64,000 nt of DNA from Balaenoptera acutorostrata (lineage: Eukaryota; Chordata; Mammalia; Artiodactyla; Balaenopteridae): the NCBI RefSeq assembly GCF_949987535.1, contig NC_080065.1, positions 39,409,239 to 39,473,238 of the forward strand, given 5' to 3'. The position numbers and the translations under genes are program-made. The notes below the pieces were generated by a model. The model ran no database searches. It was not told the DNA's origin and saw only the letters and a list, made by a program, of their open reading frames with translations. The stretch's first letter is position 1. The number at the start of each line of letters is the position of its first letter. Positions 11,560-23,912 of the stretch are shown one piece after another.

Positions 11560-11577
11560 CCCCCCCCCCCCCCCCCC
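11560..11577. repeat. Poly(C) tract in the L1 5' UTR
   Basis: Eighteen consecutive C bases (G on the element's sense strand) interrupt the GC-rich L1 5' UTR. It is a G-quadruplex-prone homopolymer and a likely sequencing or assembly weak point. Confidence 0.9.
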
Positions 11578-12110
11578 GGCTCTGCAGGAGACCCTCCAAC
11601 ACTAGCAGGTAGGTCTGGTTCAGTCTCCCCTGGGGTCACTGCTCCTTCCCCTGGGTCCCTATGCGCACACTACTTTATGTGTGCCCTCCAAGAGTGGAGT
11701 CTCTGTTTCCCCCTGTTCTGTCGAAGTCCTGCAATCAAATCCTGCTGGCCTTCAAAGTCTGATTCTCTAGGAATTCCTCCTCCCATTGCCAGACCCTCAG
11801 GTTGGGAAGCCTGGCGTGGGGCTCAGAACCTTCACTCCAGTGGGTGGACTTCTGTGGTATAAGTGTTCTCTAGTCTGTGAGTCACCCACCTAGCAGTTAT
11901 GGGATTTGATTTTACTGTGATTGCACCCGTCCTACCATCTCACTGTGGCTTCTCCTTTATCTTTGGATGTGGGGTATCTTTTTTGGTGAGTTCCAGTGTC
12001 TTCCTGTCGATGATTGTCCAGCAGCTAGTTCTGATTCTGGTGCTCTCACCAGAGGGAGTGAGAGCACGTCCTTCTACTCCACCATCTTGGTTCCAAAATC
12101 CAAGAATTAT

Positions 12111-12185
12111 ATTTTATATATCTTTGTATCTCCCTCAGTTCTTGGCATAGATTCAGTGAATGTTTCCAATGGGTGGCTGAATTCT
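12111..12185 (+). repeat. Possible L2 3'-end remnant split by the L1
   Basis: 'TTTGTATCTCCCTCAGTTCTT' followed by 'GGCATAGATTCAGTGAATG', joined to 'CCTCCCTCAAGACAAGAATT' left of the L1 (5801-5820), reads like a diverged L2 tail. Confidence 0.4.
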
Positions 12186-12412
12186 GAACTTATTTGCTCT
12201 CTGTTCTCAGCCATGAATAACCCTAGAAGTGACCTATGAATGAATGAGGAAGGTATTTATTGACTCAGGAATGCTTTAGGACTGCGATGAAATGACATAT
12301 ATGGAAATGCTGTGAAAATACAAAACCTTCTATTTGAATGCAAAGAATTATTCACATTTTTGATTGCATGCCTGAACACATCTTGCATGCTCTCTCTTCC
12401 TTAGCTTTTTTT

Positions 12413-12731
12413 TTTTTTTTTAAATTTTATTTATTTATTTATTTTTGGCTGTGCTGGGTCTTCGGTTCGTGCGAGGGCTTTCTCTAGTTGCGGCAAGTGG
12501 GGGCCACTCTTCATCGCGGTGCTGGGACCGCTCTTCATCGCGGTGCGCGGGCCTTTCACTATCGCGGCCCCTCCCGTTGCAGGGCACAGGCTCCAGACGT
12601 GCAGGCTCAGCAGCTGTGGCTCACGGGCCCAGCCGCTCCGTGGCATGTGGGATCTTCCCAGACCAGGGCTCGAACCCGTGTCTCCTGCATTAGCAGGCAG
12701 ATTCTCAACCACTGCGCCACCAGGGAAGCCC
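12413..12731 (-). mobile_element. CHR-type SINE, 24-bp-duplication subfamily
   Basis: It is flanked by TCCTTAGCTTTTTTT at 12398-12412 and 12732-12746. The body contains two copies of CTCTTCATCGCGGTGC (12507-12522 and 12531-12546, 24 bp apart), along with the linked GGTTCG and ATTAGCAGG variants described in the findings. Confidence 0.95.
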
Positions 12732-12746
12732 TCCTTAGCTTTTTTT

Positions 12747-14138
12747 TCATAGTATTCTCCCCTTCTCAAATGCCTTTCCCTTCCTTTTCTTAGCCTTGTA
12801 GGAGGACATGATCTCCTTTGATGCCTGGAACTTTGGATTTGTGTTACTCTGCTTTCTGTGTTATTACTTGTTGACTTTTCTTATCTCCAAGTCTGTGACC
12901 TATTCCAGTTTAATTCTACAGATGCTCCTGAGGGCTGTGCCTCTGAGACTCAGCCCTCAGTACATGTTTGTTGAACTAAAGGACATCTTAAGAATAAGCC
13001 CTACCTGGATCGAGCACTTCTGTTCCCATTGTTGCTTTCTGGTGTTTGTAGGAATTTGCTTCAGGGAGTTGTGGCAGTAGTTATGACATAAAAAATGAGT
13101 TAGACCCTTCTTCCTCTGGAAGCTGGAAGTATGGAGTCTGCTGGGTTTGGGTGCTGGACCCCAGGAGGGCCCGCATGATGGGGCAGAGCCTAAAGGCATA
13201 GTTAGTGGAGTTAGCTGAGGTTGATTGATGGAGTTCCAGGTCCTCTACTTCTTCCCATTTTTGAAGGAAAGAGAGCATTGGGAGTCAGGGGGATGGTGGG
13301 AGTGCCTTCCGTGTACCCCTGGGGATCTGCCACGGAGGGTGGTTGAGGTAGCCACTGAAGCCTCAGAAACAGCAAAGGTCAATGACACTTCACCTAGCTC
13401 AGTTAGAGCTGGCAAAAACTGGCCACTTGTGGGAACCACTGAGAGAATTCCTAGTTATGCCCACATCTGCAAGCACAAACCTATGTGATAAGGTTAACCA
13501 TGGAATTTTTCTTTCTTTTTTAAAATTGGAGTCATATTCCATGCATGTTTAATTTTCTTGCGATGTACGCCTAACAAACATGAATCTCTCATTCACTGAG
13601 TCAATCTGGGTTTGGGGGGGTATCTCACAGGATGAATACCCTGCTGCACTGAGAAGTATGCAGGTGTTTTCTGTATAGCACGGTGGCTAAACAAGTACTA
13701 CTGTATTGTACAGTATTTTAGACAATCTAAGGGAAATTATTGGTAATTTTGATTTTATGCGATTTTTGCTGGACAAGCTGACTTAGACAGTAACTTTCAT
13801 GTAAGATGTGACTGGGCTTTATAGCATTTTTTTTTTAACTTTCCAGCTACGTTAAGGATCAATTAGACTTATGTGACCTAGGCTTGGAATTGAATAGTGA
13901 GTTTATAACTACAGTGGGAAACGAATTCCAAGTTTTAAATACCTGAATTGGAAACAAACTTTTGAAACATCTTCTGTAAGTAAAGGACTTGGCAAATAAA
14001 TTCATTGTAGATGCCCACATTTAACTGTTATTTTCCAACCTCTTTGAATTAGCTGGGTTTTTTTTTTAATGTTTTTGATGTACAAAAGGCAAAGTATGTT
14101 TTTCTCAGCACATAAATGTTTCGTTTTCTTTCCTTTAG
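12747..14138. other. NNT: End of intron 1, nothing recognised
   Basis: Mostly unique-looking sequence leading to the exon 2 acceptor. The ORFs here are short, overlap on both strands and show no family features. Confidence 0.5.
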
Positions 14139-14191
14139 TGATTTACCTTCAAGGAAATTGGGGATTCAGAAAGTTGGGAGCTCCTGTGAAC
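14139..14191 (+). other. NNT: NNT exon 2, 5' UTR part
   Basis: The acceptor is TTTCTTTCCTTTAG| with the exon starting at 14139. An alternative AG lies a few bases further in (CCTTCAAG). The UTR part ends immediately before the ATG at 14192, which sits in a strong Kozak context (A at -3, G at +4). Confidence 0.8.
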
Positions 14192-14342
14192 ATGGCGAAC
14201 CTACTGAAAACAGCGGTGGCTGGCTGTTCCTGTCCTTTCCTTAGCAGTTTGGGGTCCTGTAAGGCTCTACCTAGGAAGAAGGATTTTTTACGAACATTTC
14301 ATACACATCAGGCGCTGTGGTGTAAAGCCCCTGTAAAACCAG
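14192..14342 (+). CDS. NNT: NNT coding exon 2: start codon and mitochondrial transit peptide (residues 1-50)
   Basis: The exon encodes [20 protein letters not shown] and on to APVKP. Residues 1 to about 43 are rich in basic and hydroxylated residues and lack acids until the KKDFLRTF stretch, as expected for a matrix-targeting presequence. The mature protein in related mammals begins just before APVKPGIPYKQL. The upstream ATG of the same open frame (14069) is intronic, so 14192 is the start. The donor is CCAG|GTAAAG and the exon ends in phase 1 (first base of Gly51). Confidence 0.97.
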
Positions 14343-14413
14343 GTAAAGTCTCACTTCATGTCATAGGAGCCAATAGATCTCCTGAAGATAGATAAAATAA
14401 GGCATGCAGTTTT

Positions 14414-14695
14414 TTTTTTATTTATTTATTTTTGGCTGTGTTGGGTCTTCGTTTCTGTGTGAGGGCTTTCTCTATTTGCGGCGAGCGGGGGCCACTCTTC
14501 ATCGCGGTGCGCGGGCCTCTCACTATCGCGGCCTCTCTTGTTGTGGAGCACAGGCTCCAGACGTGCAGGCTCAGTAGTTGTGGCTCACGGGCCCAGTTGC
14601 TCCGCGGCATGTGGGATCCTCCCAGACCAGGGCTCGAACCCTTGTCCCCTGCATTGGCAGGCAGATTCTCAACCACTGCGCCACCAGGGAAGCCC
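14414..14695 (-). mobile_element. CHR-type SINE 72 bp after the exon 2 donor
   Basis: The perfect 15-bp target duplication AAGGCATGCAGTTTT lies at 14399-14413 and 14696-14710. It is a single-block type (TTTCTGTGTGAGG, ATTGGCAGG). It is antisense to NNT and close to the first coding exon. Confidence 0.95.
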
Positions 14696-14999
14696 AAGGC
14701 ATGCAGTTTTACAGCCCTGTGTTTGCCAGTGATCATTTTGAGTAAAAAACGAAATGAGTGCTTTCTTATATTTTCCATGTATGGAAGTTCCTGACTGTCA
14801 GTGCTAACAGAAAAGAAAATATAACAGAAAAAAAAAATGTCAAATCAGTTGAGTTGTACCCAGGAAACTATTGCTCATAGTATCTATTTCTCCTAGCAGC
14901 TCTTCCTCTTTCCTGGTCGGTGTTGGGGAATTGTACATATATGGATCAGCTATGCTCAGGAATTAGGAACTAGGTATATTAATTGATCTGCATTAATGT

Positions 15000-15400
15000 T
15001 TCTTGATTTAGTAAATGGCAACTTCATCTCAGTTGCTCAGGTCAGAAACCTTGGAGTCATTCCAGATCCTCATAATCGGTATAGGTCAGCTCTACCTTTT
15101 ATCTAGAATCTCTCCTCTTCTCACCATCACCACTGTTATCATCCTGGTCCAAGCCACTATCATCTGTCACCTGGATTATTGCATTAGTCTTCTAAGTGGT
15201 CTCTGTGCTTTCTACTTCTGTCCCCGACAACAGTCTGTTCTGTACGTGACAATGAGAATAATCTTTTTAAAATGAAAGATCATGTCACTCTTCTATTCAA
15301 AATTTGTGACTTCCTAGGTCACACAGAGTAAGAGCTGAAGTCTTCTAGTGGCCTACAAGGCCTTCCTTGCTAGGACCTCCACTTGCTTCTGTTCTGGAGT
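15000..15400. repeat. Ancient interspersed repeat, class uncertain
   Basis: 'CATGTCACTCTTCTATTC' and 'GTGGCCTACAAGGCCTTCC' are phrases that recur across mammalian genomes in an old repeat. The family could not be named with confidence. The 86-codon ORF at 15015-15275 lies inside it and is not a gene. Confidence 0.45.
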
Positions 15401-16676
15401 GCAAGCCAGAAGGAGGAGAGTATCAAAGGGGAACCTTCTAAGCTGAGTCAGATCCCTTTAAGCATCTTGCCCAGAGACCCTCCTAGCACTCTGTCTACAC
15501 CTCATTGGCCAGAACTCAGACAGGTGGCAATATGTAGCTCTAAGGGAGACTTGGCCATTTAGTTTTTTATTCTAGATGGCAACATACTCAAATAAAAATA
15601 GCATTCTGTTATTTTTAGGGGAGGAACAGCATGGTTATTTGAGAGAAACCAGAAGTCTTTGCCATATAGAATAATTCCCTTTTTGTTTGTAGGACTATTT
15701 GTGCATTAAGGACACCTAAACTGCTAGGTTTTTTGAGTTCTTATGTCTGCCTTTTGTAGATTTCACAGCTCTTTTCTTGTTGTCTCATGATAAGTCACTA
15801 TTGGCAGGGTACCTGCCTCTGAGAGCCCTCAGCCTTATCTTCAGATTTTTTTAAAGTGTTCTGAAAAGCCAGATTATCCAGTGTGATAAAATTGTGTATA
15901 AAGTAAAAGTCAGTAACTACATTGAGCACATGGGAATTGTCCTTGTGAGTGAAAGCGCGGACTTCAAGATCTCTATATCAACTGTGCATGAGACTTTTTT
16001 TGTTTGTTTAATTTCTGGTTCTTGACTGTTTCCTAGATAATTATTTTTTACCTCTAAAAGATGAGGGTCCTATTTATTCCTTACTATAACCACACTTTCA
16101 TTACCAGGTTGAAAAGCATGAAAAGTAATTTCAGTCAGTTTTCATATTTTCTCAATTTTTTCTTTTCTCTTTTTTTTTTTTTAACAGTTGCCTTGTCCAA
16201 ACAGGGTCTCTTTTGATCTGTATGTTCCTCTCCTCTGTTTTCTTTTTAATTTATTTGTTGAAGAATTTAGTTGTCCTGTAGAATTTCTCACATTCTAGGT
16301 TTAGCTTATTGAATTCCCTTGGTATTATTTAACCAGTTTCTCTGTCGCTTGTATTTTCTGTAACATTTAGCTAGAGCTAGAGGCTTGATCAGACTCAGGT
16401 GTGCTTTTTTTGGCAAGTGTACTTCATAGGTGATGCTGTGTACTATCTGTTGCAGCACATTGGGAAGATTAATCAGTGAGTTTAGATGCTCTCAGTGTGA
16501 TCCATCTATTGTGAAGTTCCCATCAGTTTTTCACTCAAAGGCTGTAGCAGTCATTTGATTGATGATCATTAACTAAATCTGTGATTTTATCAGGGGCTTT
16601 AAAATGGTGATATTCTATCATTTTATCTTCATTTATTAGCTAGAATTTTTCTATTAAAAAATCTTTCCCTGTATTA

Positions 16677-16944
16677 CAGTCATCCCTTGGTATCCATGGG
16701 GAATTGGTTCTAGGACTTCCCGTGGATACCAAAATCTGCGGGTGCTCAAGTCCCTTATATAAAATGGTGTAGTATTTGCACATAACCTACACACATCCTC
16801 CTGTACACTTTAAATCATCTTTAGGTTACTCACAATGCCTAATACAATCAAGTTTTGCTTTTCAGAACTTTCTGGAATTTTTTTTTTTTTTTTAATATTT
16901 TTGATCTGTGGTTGGTTGAATCCGTGGATACGGAGGGCCAACTG
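16677..16944 (+). repeat. MER2/Tigger-group Tc1-mariner fossil
   Basis: The ends are CAGTCATCCCTTGGTATCC and GGATACGGAGGGCCAACTG, an inverted pair. TA flanks both sides (16675-16676 and 16945-16946). The internal 'CACATAACCTACACACATCC' also fits. It is non-coding and internally deleted. Confidence 0.75.
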
Positions 16945-17029
16945 TATTTAGTTACTCTGAGATTGTACTGGAAGGGCGGGTAGATGTTTGATTATTTTCC
17001 ATTATTTACTAGTTTTGCTAATCTGTTGG

Positions 17030-17495
17030 TTTTCTTATGTATACATTTTCTACTTCTGCTGTAACAGATGATCACGAAGTTACTGGCTTCATATAACACA
17101 AATTTATTATTTTACACTTCTGGAGGCCAAAGTCTGAAATGGTTCTCACTTCCAGAGGCTCTAGGGGAGAATCTGTTTCCTTGCCTTTTCCAGCTTCTGG
17201 GGACTGCCTGCATTCCTTGGCACATGGCCTCTTCCTCCGCCTTCCAATCCAGCAGGATAGCGTCTTCAAATTATTCTTTGACTGATTCTTCTGCTCCCTT
17301 CTTCCATGTTTAAGGACCCATGTGATTACATCGGGCCCACCCAAATAATCCAGGATATTCTCCCTGTTTCACGGTCAGCCGATTAACAACCTTAATTCCA
17401 TCTGCTACCTTAATTCTCCTTTGCCATGTATTGGGTTCTGAGGATTAGGACATGGATATATTTGGGAGACCATGATTCTGCCTACCACACCTTAC
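17030..17495. repeat. Old LTR-like mammalian repeat
   Basis: 'AGGCTCTAGGGGAGAATCTG', 'CCATGTGATTACATCGGGC' and 'GACCATGATTCTGCCTACC' form a recurrent mammalian repeat. I recognise the text but not the exact family, so LTR origin is tentative. Confidence 0.5.
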
Positions 17496-17499
17496 TTTC

Positions 17500-19224
17500 T
17501 CCAGAGTTGACCAATGAAGCTTTTAGAAAATATTTATCTTTTGAATATTTTATTTTTTGAATTTTGAAATATTTATTATTATCCTGAACTCATGGATTTT
17601 AACATCTTTATAGATGTATTTTACTACATTGCAATTAATTATCCTTTTGATGCTCAAATTGGCTCATATTTGGCCAGCAGAAGCCCTTTGTGGTTGGATC
17701 CTAAATCCTTTTGATATGACTTCATTTGTCTTTGGTAGCTTCCTTGGCTTATATGTAGGACCTAGATAATTTGAGGTTGTCAGATAAGTGAACTCCAGAT
17801 AAGTTTATGTAATTTAATTTTGCACATTAATTCAAGATATTTGCCAGCTTTCAATTATTTTCCTCCCTCTCTTTTAAGTAGAGAGCAAGATTCAGCATAT
17901 GTTTGCCTTTGGCTTACTATCAATTGTTACTGCTTAAACAGTGTGGGATCTAAGACTGTATGTCCAAATGCAGCTATTTTAGGTTGATTTAGTCTCTCTA
18001 AGGTCTCAATAAATTACTCTGTAGAGATAATTTGATTTATTTTTTTATTATACGTATTCAGAGTTTAGATTGCTAGAGTGGCTTTTCTAAACTTTAGTAA
18101 AACTTATATAGACGCAGACTGTCTTCATTAAAAAAAAAAATCTGTTTGTGTCCATATATTGAGTAAAACAACAGAAGAAACTAGTCTACTTTAGCTAAGT
18201 CTGGTCTGAACCATATATAAATAATTTAACTCTTGTGTTATACAGGTTCTTTTGTGTTGCAGGCAACACTATCACATCAGGTTATATTTCATGATGAGGG
18301 TTTATTTTTATGGATTCTTGGGAAGTATGGGAGCCCAGGAAACCCTTCATCTACTTCTTGGAAAAGTGGGATGTTATTCTGGATTTCATAGCCATGACTC
18401 CTCTGCATGTCCACTAATGGTGTTTCTACTACTGTGGCTGCTGACCTCCCTTTGATTATCTCATGGCTGTGTTTATGAATCGCTGCTGCACCATTCTACT
18501 CTCCTTGTCCTTTTTGGTGGGTCTTGCATCCAAACTCCCTTTGAGAGAACCTGATTGGGTTGGATAGTCATTGGCCAACATGGAGTGTCCTCGGGCAGAG
18601 TTCCTGTATAAGTCATCTCATGGGCTGCTGGTTTTCCTTAGGTCTGGCCTGTAGGCTGTTATCTCTGATCCAGCTGCCCACCCCTGGTCTAATCAGTTGT
18701 GGCCAAGAATGGAAGGTCTTAAGATACAACACTTGGAAATCTATGAAGAATCGCCTGTGGCCAAATTGCCAAGAAAAGGACTTTGGGTGTGGCAGGCCAT
18801 CAAAGTGTCTAGTGTAGGATTGTTTTTCAAAATAGTTAATTACTTCTGTCTTCCTTAAAGGTAAAGACCAGGAGACTATAAACCTGAGAGAGTTAGTTAG
18901 ATGAGTGGGGTTAGCCTGTTGAGTGGCCTTTCAACGTATTTTTCCCTAAGAATAAACTAAGCTAGTTATAGACCTTGAAGAGAGCCATTTGGTTGAATAA
19001 AATATTAAGGATTTTCAGGAGAGTGGGTATAAAAATTTCCAGTCATCTTATCAAAAAAAGTCAAAAAATTATGAGTATGAATCAGGAACATCATTCTGAA
19101 CAGCAACCTGTATGTGCAGTATATTTTGAACAGACTGCCCATTTCTGTTTCCTGAACCGTATTATTAAAACACTGACTTTTGGTGTTGTTATTTACCAAA
19201 TTTTTTTTTTTCTCTTTGTTGTAG
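17500..19224. other. NNT: 3' part of intron 2
   Basis: A stretch around 18240-18830 has the look of another decayed repeat. Otherwise nothing is recognised. A T-rich tract (19201-19212) belongs to the exon 3 acceptor. Confidence 0.5.
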
Positions 19225-19454
19225 GAATTCCATATAAGCAACTGACTATTGGGGTCCCCAAAGAGATTTTCCAAAATGAGAAGCGAGTGGCATTGTCTCC
19301 TGCTGGCGTTCAGGCCTTGGTCAAGCAGGGTTTTAATACTGTTGTGGAATCGGGTGCTGGCGAAGCTTCCAAGTTCTCAGATGATCACTACAGAGCAGCA
19401 GGTGCCCAGATCCAAGGGGTGAAGGAAGTGCTGGCTTCTGATTTGGTGGTCAAA
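19225..19454 (+). CDS. NNT: NNT coding exon 3: start of domain I (residues 51-127)
   Basis: The acceptor is TCTCTTTGTTGTAG| and the donor AAA|GTAATT. The first two bases complete Gly51 and the exon ends on a codon boundary after Lys127. It encodes the N-terminal alanine-dehydrogenase/PNT fold, with [20 protein letters not shown] and [16 protein letters not shown], sequences shared with bacterial PntA and alanine dehydrogenase. No disruption is seen. Confidence 0.98.
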
Positions 19455-21838
19455 GTAATTATTCCTTTCCCCCTTCCATTTATGGCATGCTGACTTTTCT
19501 AAATCTTCTCGCAGAAAGATTAAATTACCTCTTCTATGCTTATAGTTTTTCATACTTTCAAATGATGCTTTTTTTCTCAACGAAATGGTTGCATGTTGTG
19601 AATATTCTTCATGTTCCAGTAGAACTTTTATCAGGCAATGTGACCTATATTTAACCATGAGAAAAGAAGAAGTGATCTTCCTTTTTACATTTGCTATGTG
19701 GAAATTCCCTTCTTATTGCCTAGGGAAAATTTACAGTACATGGTTCCTATATGTCCACAGTAGCCTCAGGTGAGTGTTTAACTGCTTCTAGAATGGAAAG
19801 GAGGCATGGAACTCCTCCTGGGACCGAATGTAGAATGATCTACAGGTATGTTCCCGACACCTTGAAGGAACAGTGATTTAACTGACTTAGGTACTATTTC
19901 TAGAGAGGGAGGACTATTCTGGAAAAAGCAATGTTGGGCTTAGAGCAGCCTTACCTGCTTTAATAAAAGGTCCTAAGGTAATGTGTAATAGAGGTCTATA
20001 TGCTAAAGAGCTTTACAAATAAAATCTTAAGTAAAAAATCATGTAGAGAAAAGAAGAGAGACTGTATCTGAACATTAACTTAAATCCTAAGTCTTCTGTA
20101 ACCAAGGCAAGTAAGGAAGTATGGATTAAATAAGCATGATTATCTGGTTAAAATAAGCTTCTTACTTTTTCAGGATAGACCCTCTTTTTTTCTACATTAA
20201 TTTCTAAGGGGGAATCAATCACATAGTTTTTTTAACATACAGTCCACTGAATAACTTGATAGGGTCTTAAATAGTGTTTTTTTGCAGAGACACAAAAAAC
20301 TTTTCTTCTATAGAAAGTTAATAACAATATGATATGGAGATAAATAGTAATTCAGTTTAACTTTTTAAGTGTTTAGGTATAGTGATACTTGGTAATGTAA
20401 CTTGGTATAATAAAAGAGCTTAGAGAAAATAGAAAAATGGGTATAATCCATTCTAATGTATGTTCTAGGGACCAAAACCTTTTGAGATGTCCCACAAAAA
20501 AGGATTAGTAGGGTGCACATAAGTTTTAGAAATGCTCTGTGTTCCTTTTAGGGATTCACAATGTGTATGAGCATGTTAAATGCACTGAGAAATCCTATAA
20601 TATAAAAACTTAAGTAACCTTATACTTGTACTAATAAACTACTTGATCTTAGGGTCTCTTTTTTGAGTCAAGTCTGTTAATATCCTGAGGAACTAGTGAC
20701 CCGAAAGGCACCTTCAGGGAAACGTTCTAGTGGCTTAACTCACTCAGATGTCAACAGTCTCAGCTGAGCATTTGATAGGGGCCAGGAGAATTAATTCAAA
20801 GTTGTCCTCTAATTTTTATTAAATCTATATTATAGATTCTCACTGAGGAAAAATAGACCTTGTCAGAGAGTCTTAATTAAAGTCCAGAACCTAAAATCAC
20901 ATGCAGCACCAGATCAACAACTGAAATGGGAATAGCAGATAAAGGTGTCTCATAGGTAAATTGAGATGAAATGCTGTGAAATGACAGTATTGACCCAGTG
21001 TTTGTGTTTCTGTTTCCTTTTAAAACATAAGTCTCAGAGCTGTTTTTTTTTTTTTTTTCTGTGCTTACTAGCTTAAAAGCACTACTGCTGCAAATTGGGA
21101 GCTAATGAAATGATATACTTTAAAATTGATTTTAAACAGGGATGTGAAACACATTTTAAAACACCTTTTTAAATGGAATTAAAAAAAATTTGGCTTGAAA
21201 AAGTGGACGTTTGAAACTTTCAAGCATGTGCAGTGTGTGTTCATTGACTGATACTTAACAGAATATATTGTAGCTTTTTGCTTAAACCCAATTCAGTAAG
21301 GCTACTAGTTTGAGTTGTGTTCATCTATAAATATTCTTCTGGAATTTTAAGGTGACATAAATTGATACATATTACCATGGATATTTTAGTTTATGTTGTT
21401 CTTAACTTCTCACCACTCCAAATGTTTGTGCTTGCCAAAATTAATAATAATTGAATCTTTGAACACACAACAAAAACTTCCTGCCTGTTTATTCTAATGT
21501 GTCTTAATTTTACCAGAGTAATAGATTTTGGGAGAACAGGTTTGTTGTAGAACCTACATTTTTTTTTACTGCTCTACCTGTCATTATCAAACCTGTCCCA
21601 ACCCTATTTCCAGGTATGTGTGCTCCTTACTCAGACTAGGTCATAGGTTCAGTGAGACGATAGGTGGCATAGATCTTTGTGTGCTTTATTTTGTTTAGGA
21701 ATTGAGTCAGAAATTTATTGCTGAGAGATTACTTCTGGAGTGTTATTTCAATCATGGCATATTATTTTAATTGTTTTGTTTACTTAAAAATATTATAAAG
21801 GCATTTACATTTTTAATTGGTGATGACTTTTTTCTTAG
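19455..21838. other. NNT: Intron 3
   Basis: About 2.4 kb of AT-rich sequence. No young SINE or L1 is present, and no RNA gene or other feature was recognised. It is unusually free of recent insertions for this gene. Confidence 0.6.
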
Positions 21839-22057
<219 letters not shown>

Positions 22058-22779
22058 TAGGTTGATTCTTTTCCATTCCCGCTGAACAAAAGCACAATGG
22101 TGCTATAGAAATACTCTCACTGTAGCTCTTCTCTCTTACAATGATTTTACTTGTAATGATTGTTGGAGATTGCAGCCTTCTGAGAGTGCACTTAAATAAT
22201 TTTTAAGACTTGTATTGTTTCACAGTCATAAGTGGGAAATGACTCTTCACTTTGCATGCTATTGTACACTACTTTTTAATCTTCATGGGGAGAAGGGAAG
22301 TAGCATTTCCTTCCACCAAAGGAAATGACTTTTTTTTTTAATGAAATGCAATATCTTAATATCTGTTTTCATGAAAAACTGTATGGTAAGTAAACCATAG
22401 TGTTAGTAATTTCTAATTATCCAAAAACCTTAATAGAGTAAACTCATAGTTTACTGAAGTCGATAGCAAGGGTAGTGATAACAATTTAGAACAAATGATT
22501 TAAAATTCACATAGATCTAGTACTGTTTTTCAGACTGTTAGTCATAAAGGATGAGAAAGGGGAAGGGTGCAATGTAGAAAGTCTTATTTTTAGTTTACTA
22601 ATTATAAGGCTTCTGAGTCTATGCTAAGAAAGTACTTCTGACTTCTGAATACATAATGTCCCAGATTTTGTTCTTTGGAATTTATCTGTTCTTTAACAGG
22701 GATACACTGTATTTCATGTGTGTGTGTGTATATATGTGTATATTTATGTATATATTAGGTTGAAATTACTGTTTTTTTC

Positions 22780-22925
22780 CTCAGTTTTATTACAGTATGA
22801 CTGACATAGAACATTGTGTAAGTTTAAGGTATAAACAATGATTTGCTATATATATATATATATAGTGAAATTATTACCACAATAAGTTTAGTTAACATAA
22901 ATTGCTGTTGTCATAGGGTCAAAAA
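22780..22925 (-). repeat. L1M 3'-end fragment
   Basis: 'CATTGTGTAAGTTTAAGG' and 'GTGAAATTATTACCACAATA' are the antisense L1M 3' end, interrupted by a TA dinucleotide run. Confidence 0.7.
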
Positions 22926-23912
22926 TGGTTGGATATTAGCAGTTTCATATGGTTCAGTCTAATATATACATATTGGTAGATTTACCATTTTAATTAGGTT
23001 TTACGTAGGTAAATTCATAAAATATTTAATGAATAGGGAAAATGCGTGCACTTGAGGAAGTTTCATCTGGTGTCAAAACCCATATTGATAACTGAGGGCT
23101 AACTATGGCCAAGATGGCAATAAACTTCATTCGCCCACCAGCACTAATGCATTCCCCATTGATTGCCTGGACCACTGTGTATAAAAGAATTCCAAGGCCC
23201 AATCAGCTCAGAGGAATGTGGCTGTGACTGAGTAACCATGCCTGCCACGGGGCAGGGATAGGAATAGCTATGTGAGTACAGTGTATTGCTGACTCTGCCT
23301 GGAGAGTGGGAAAAATCTGGAAGTCAGATGATGCTTATGAAATCAGCTCATCTAAGAAACCTGTTGAATTAGATTTTAAGCATGAAAACTATTGAAAACT
23401 ATTGAAACTATTGAAAACATATTAGCAAGTGACAACTTGCTAATATGAATGAGGCACCGACAAATGAAAATGTTTAAAAAATAAAACGGTGCATGAAAAA
23501 AGACTAACCTGAATAGACTCTTAAAGCTAACACATGAACTGAAAGTTTTCTTAGGTTTCATATCTTAGATGTAGCATATCAAATGTGTCACAGATTCTAC
23601 TTTGGGTTTCACCTTGTTTACATTTGATATAAATGAGATGCAGTAAACAAAAATGACAAGTTAACAACACATTTTGTTGTCCTTATGTAATATGGCAAAT
23701 GGTTGGTTTGAAGATATTTCTTGTGATGTGAATTAATACTAAGGGACAAAATAAACTTTTGTCATATTTATTTAGTTTCTGGAAGAGTTATGCAATGTGG
23801 GACTTAAAATTTTATATAGGAAGTGTACAACGTAAAGTTTTAAGGGTGCTGTTGATTTTTGTCATGTGAAATGCACGTGTGTGAAAGGTTATCCCAACCA
23901 GTAGCTCTAGAT

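Larger units (their letters stand above)
5823..12100 (-). mobile_element. Structurally full-length L1 retrotransposon, inactive, antisense in NNT intron 1
   Basis: The element reads right to left: 5' UTR about 12100-11180, ORF1 11179-10279, ORF2 10220 to about 6055, 3' UTR and A-rich tail to 5823. The first bases on the minus strand, GGAACCAAGATGGTGGAGTA, are a typical L1 5' start, so it is not 5'-truncated. A 10-bp target duplication, CAAGAATTAT, lies at 5813-5822 and 12101-12110. Both ORFs are broken and a SINE sits in ORF2, so it cannot move by itself. The host site looks like the 3' end of an older L2, whose right half continues at 12111-12185. Confidence 0.92.

Noticed and set aside
14069..14191. 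An earlier NNT start codon in the same open frame
   Set aside because: The bases before 14139 are intronic (polypyrimidine tract and AG). The known mammalian N-terminus begins at the ATG at 14192, which also has the better Kozak context.
15015..15275. An 86-codon ORF after exon 2 as a small gene
   Set aside because: It falls within recurrent mammalian repeat text and has no start context or family features.
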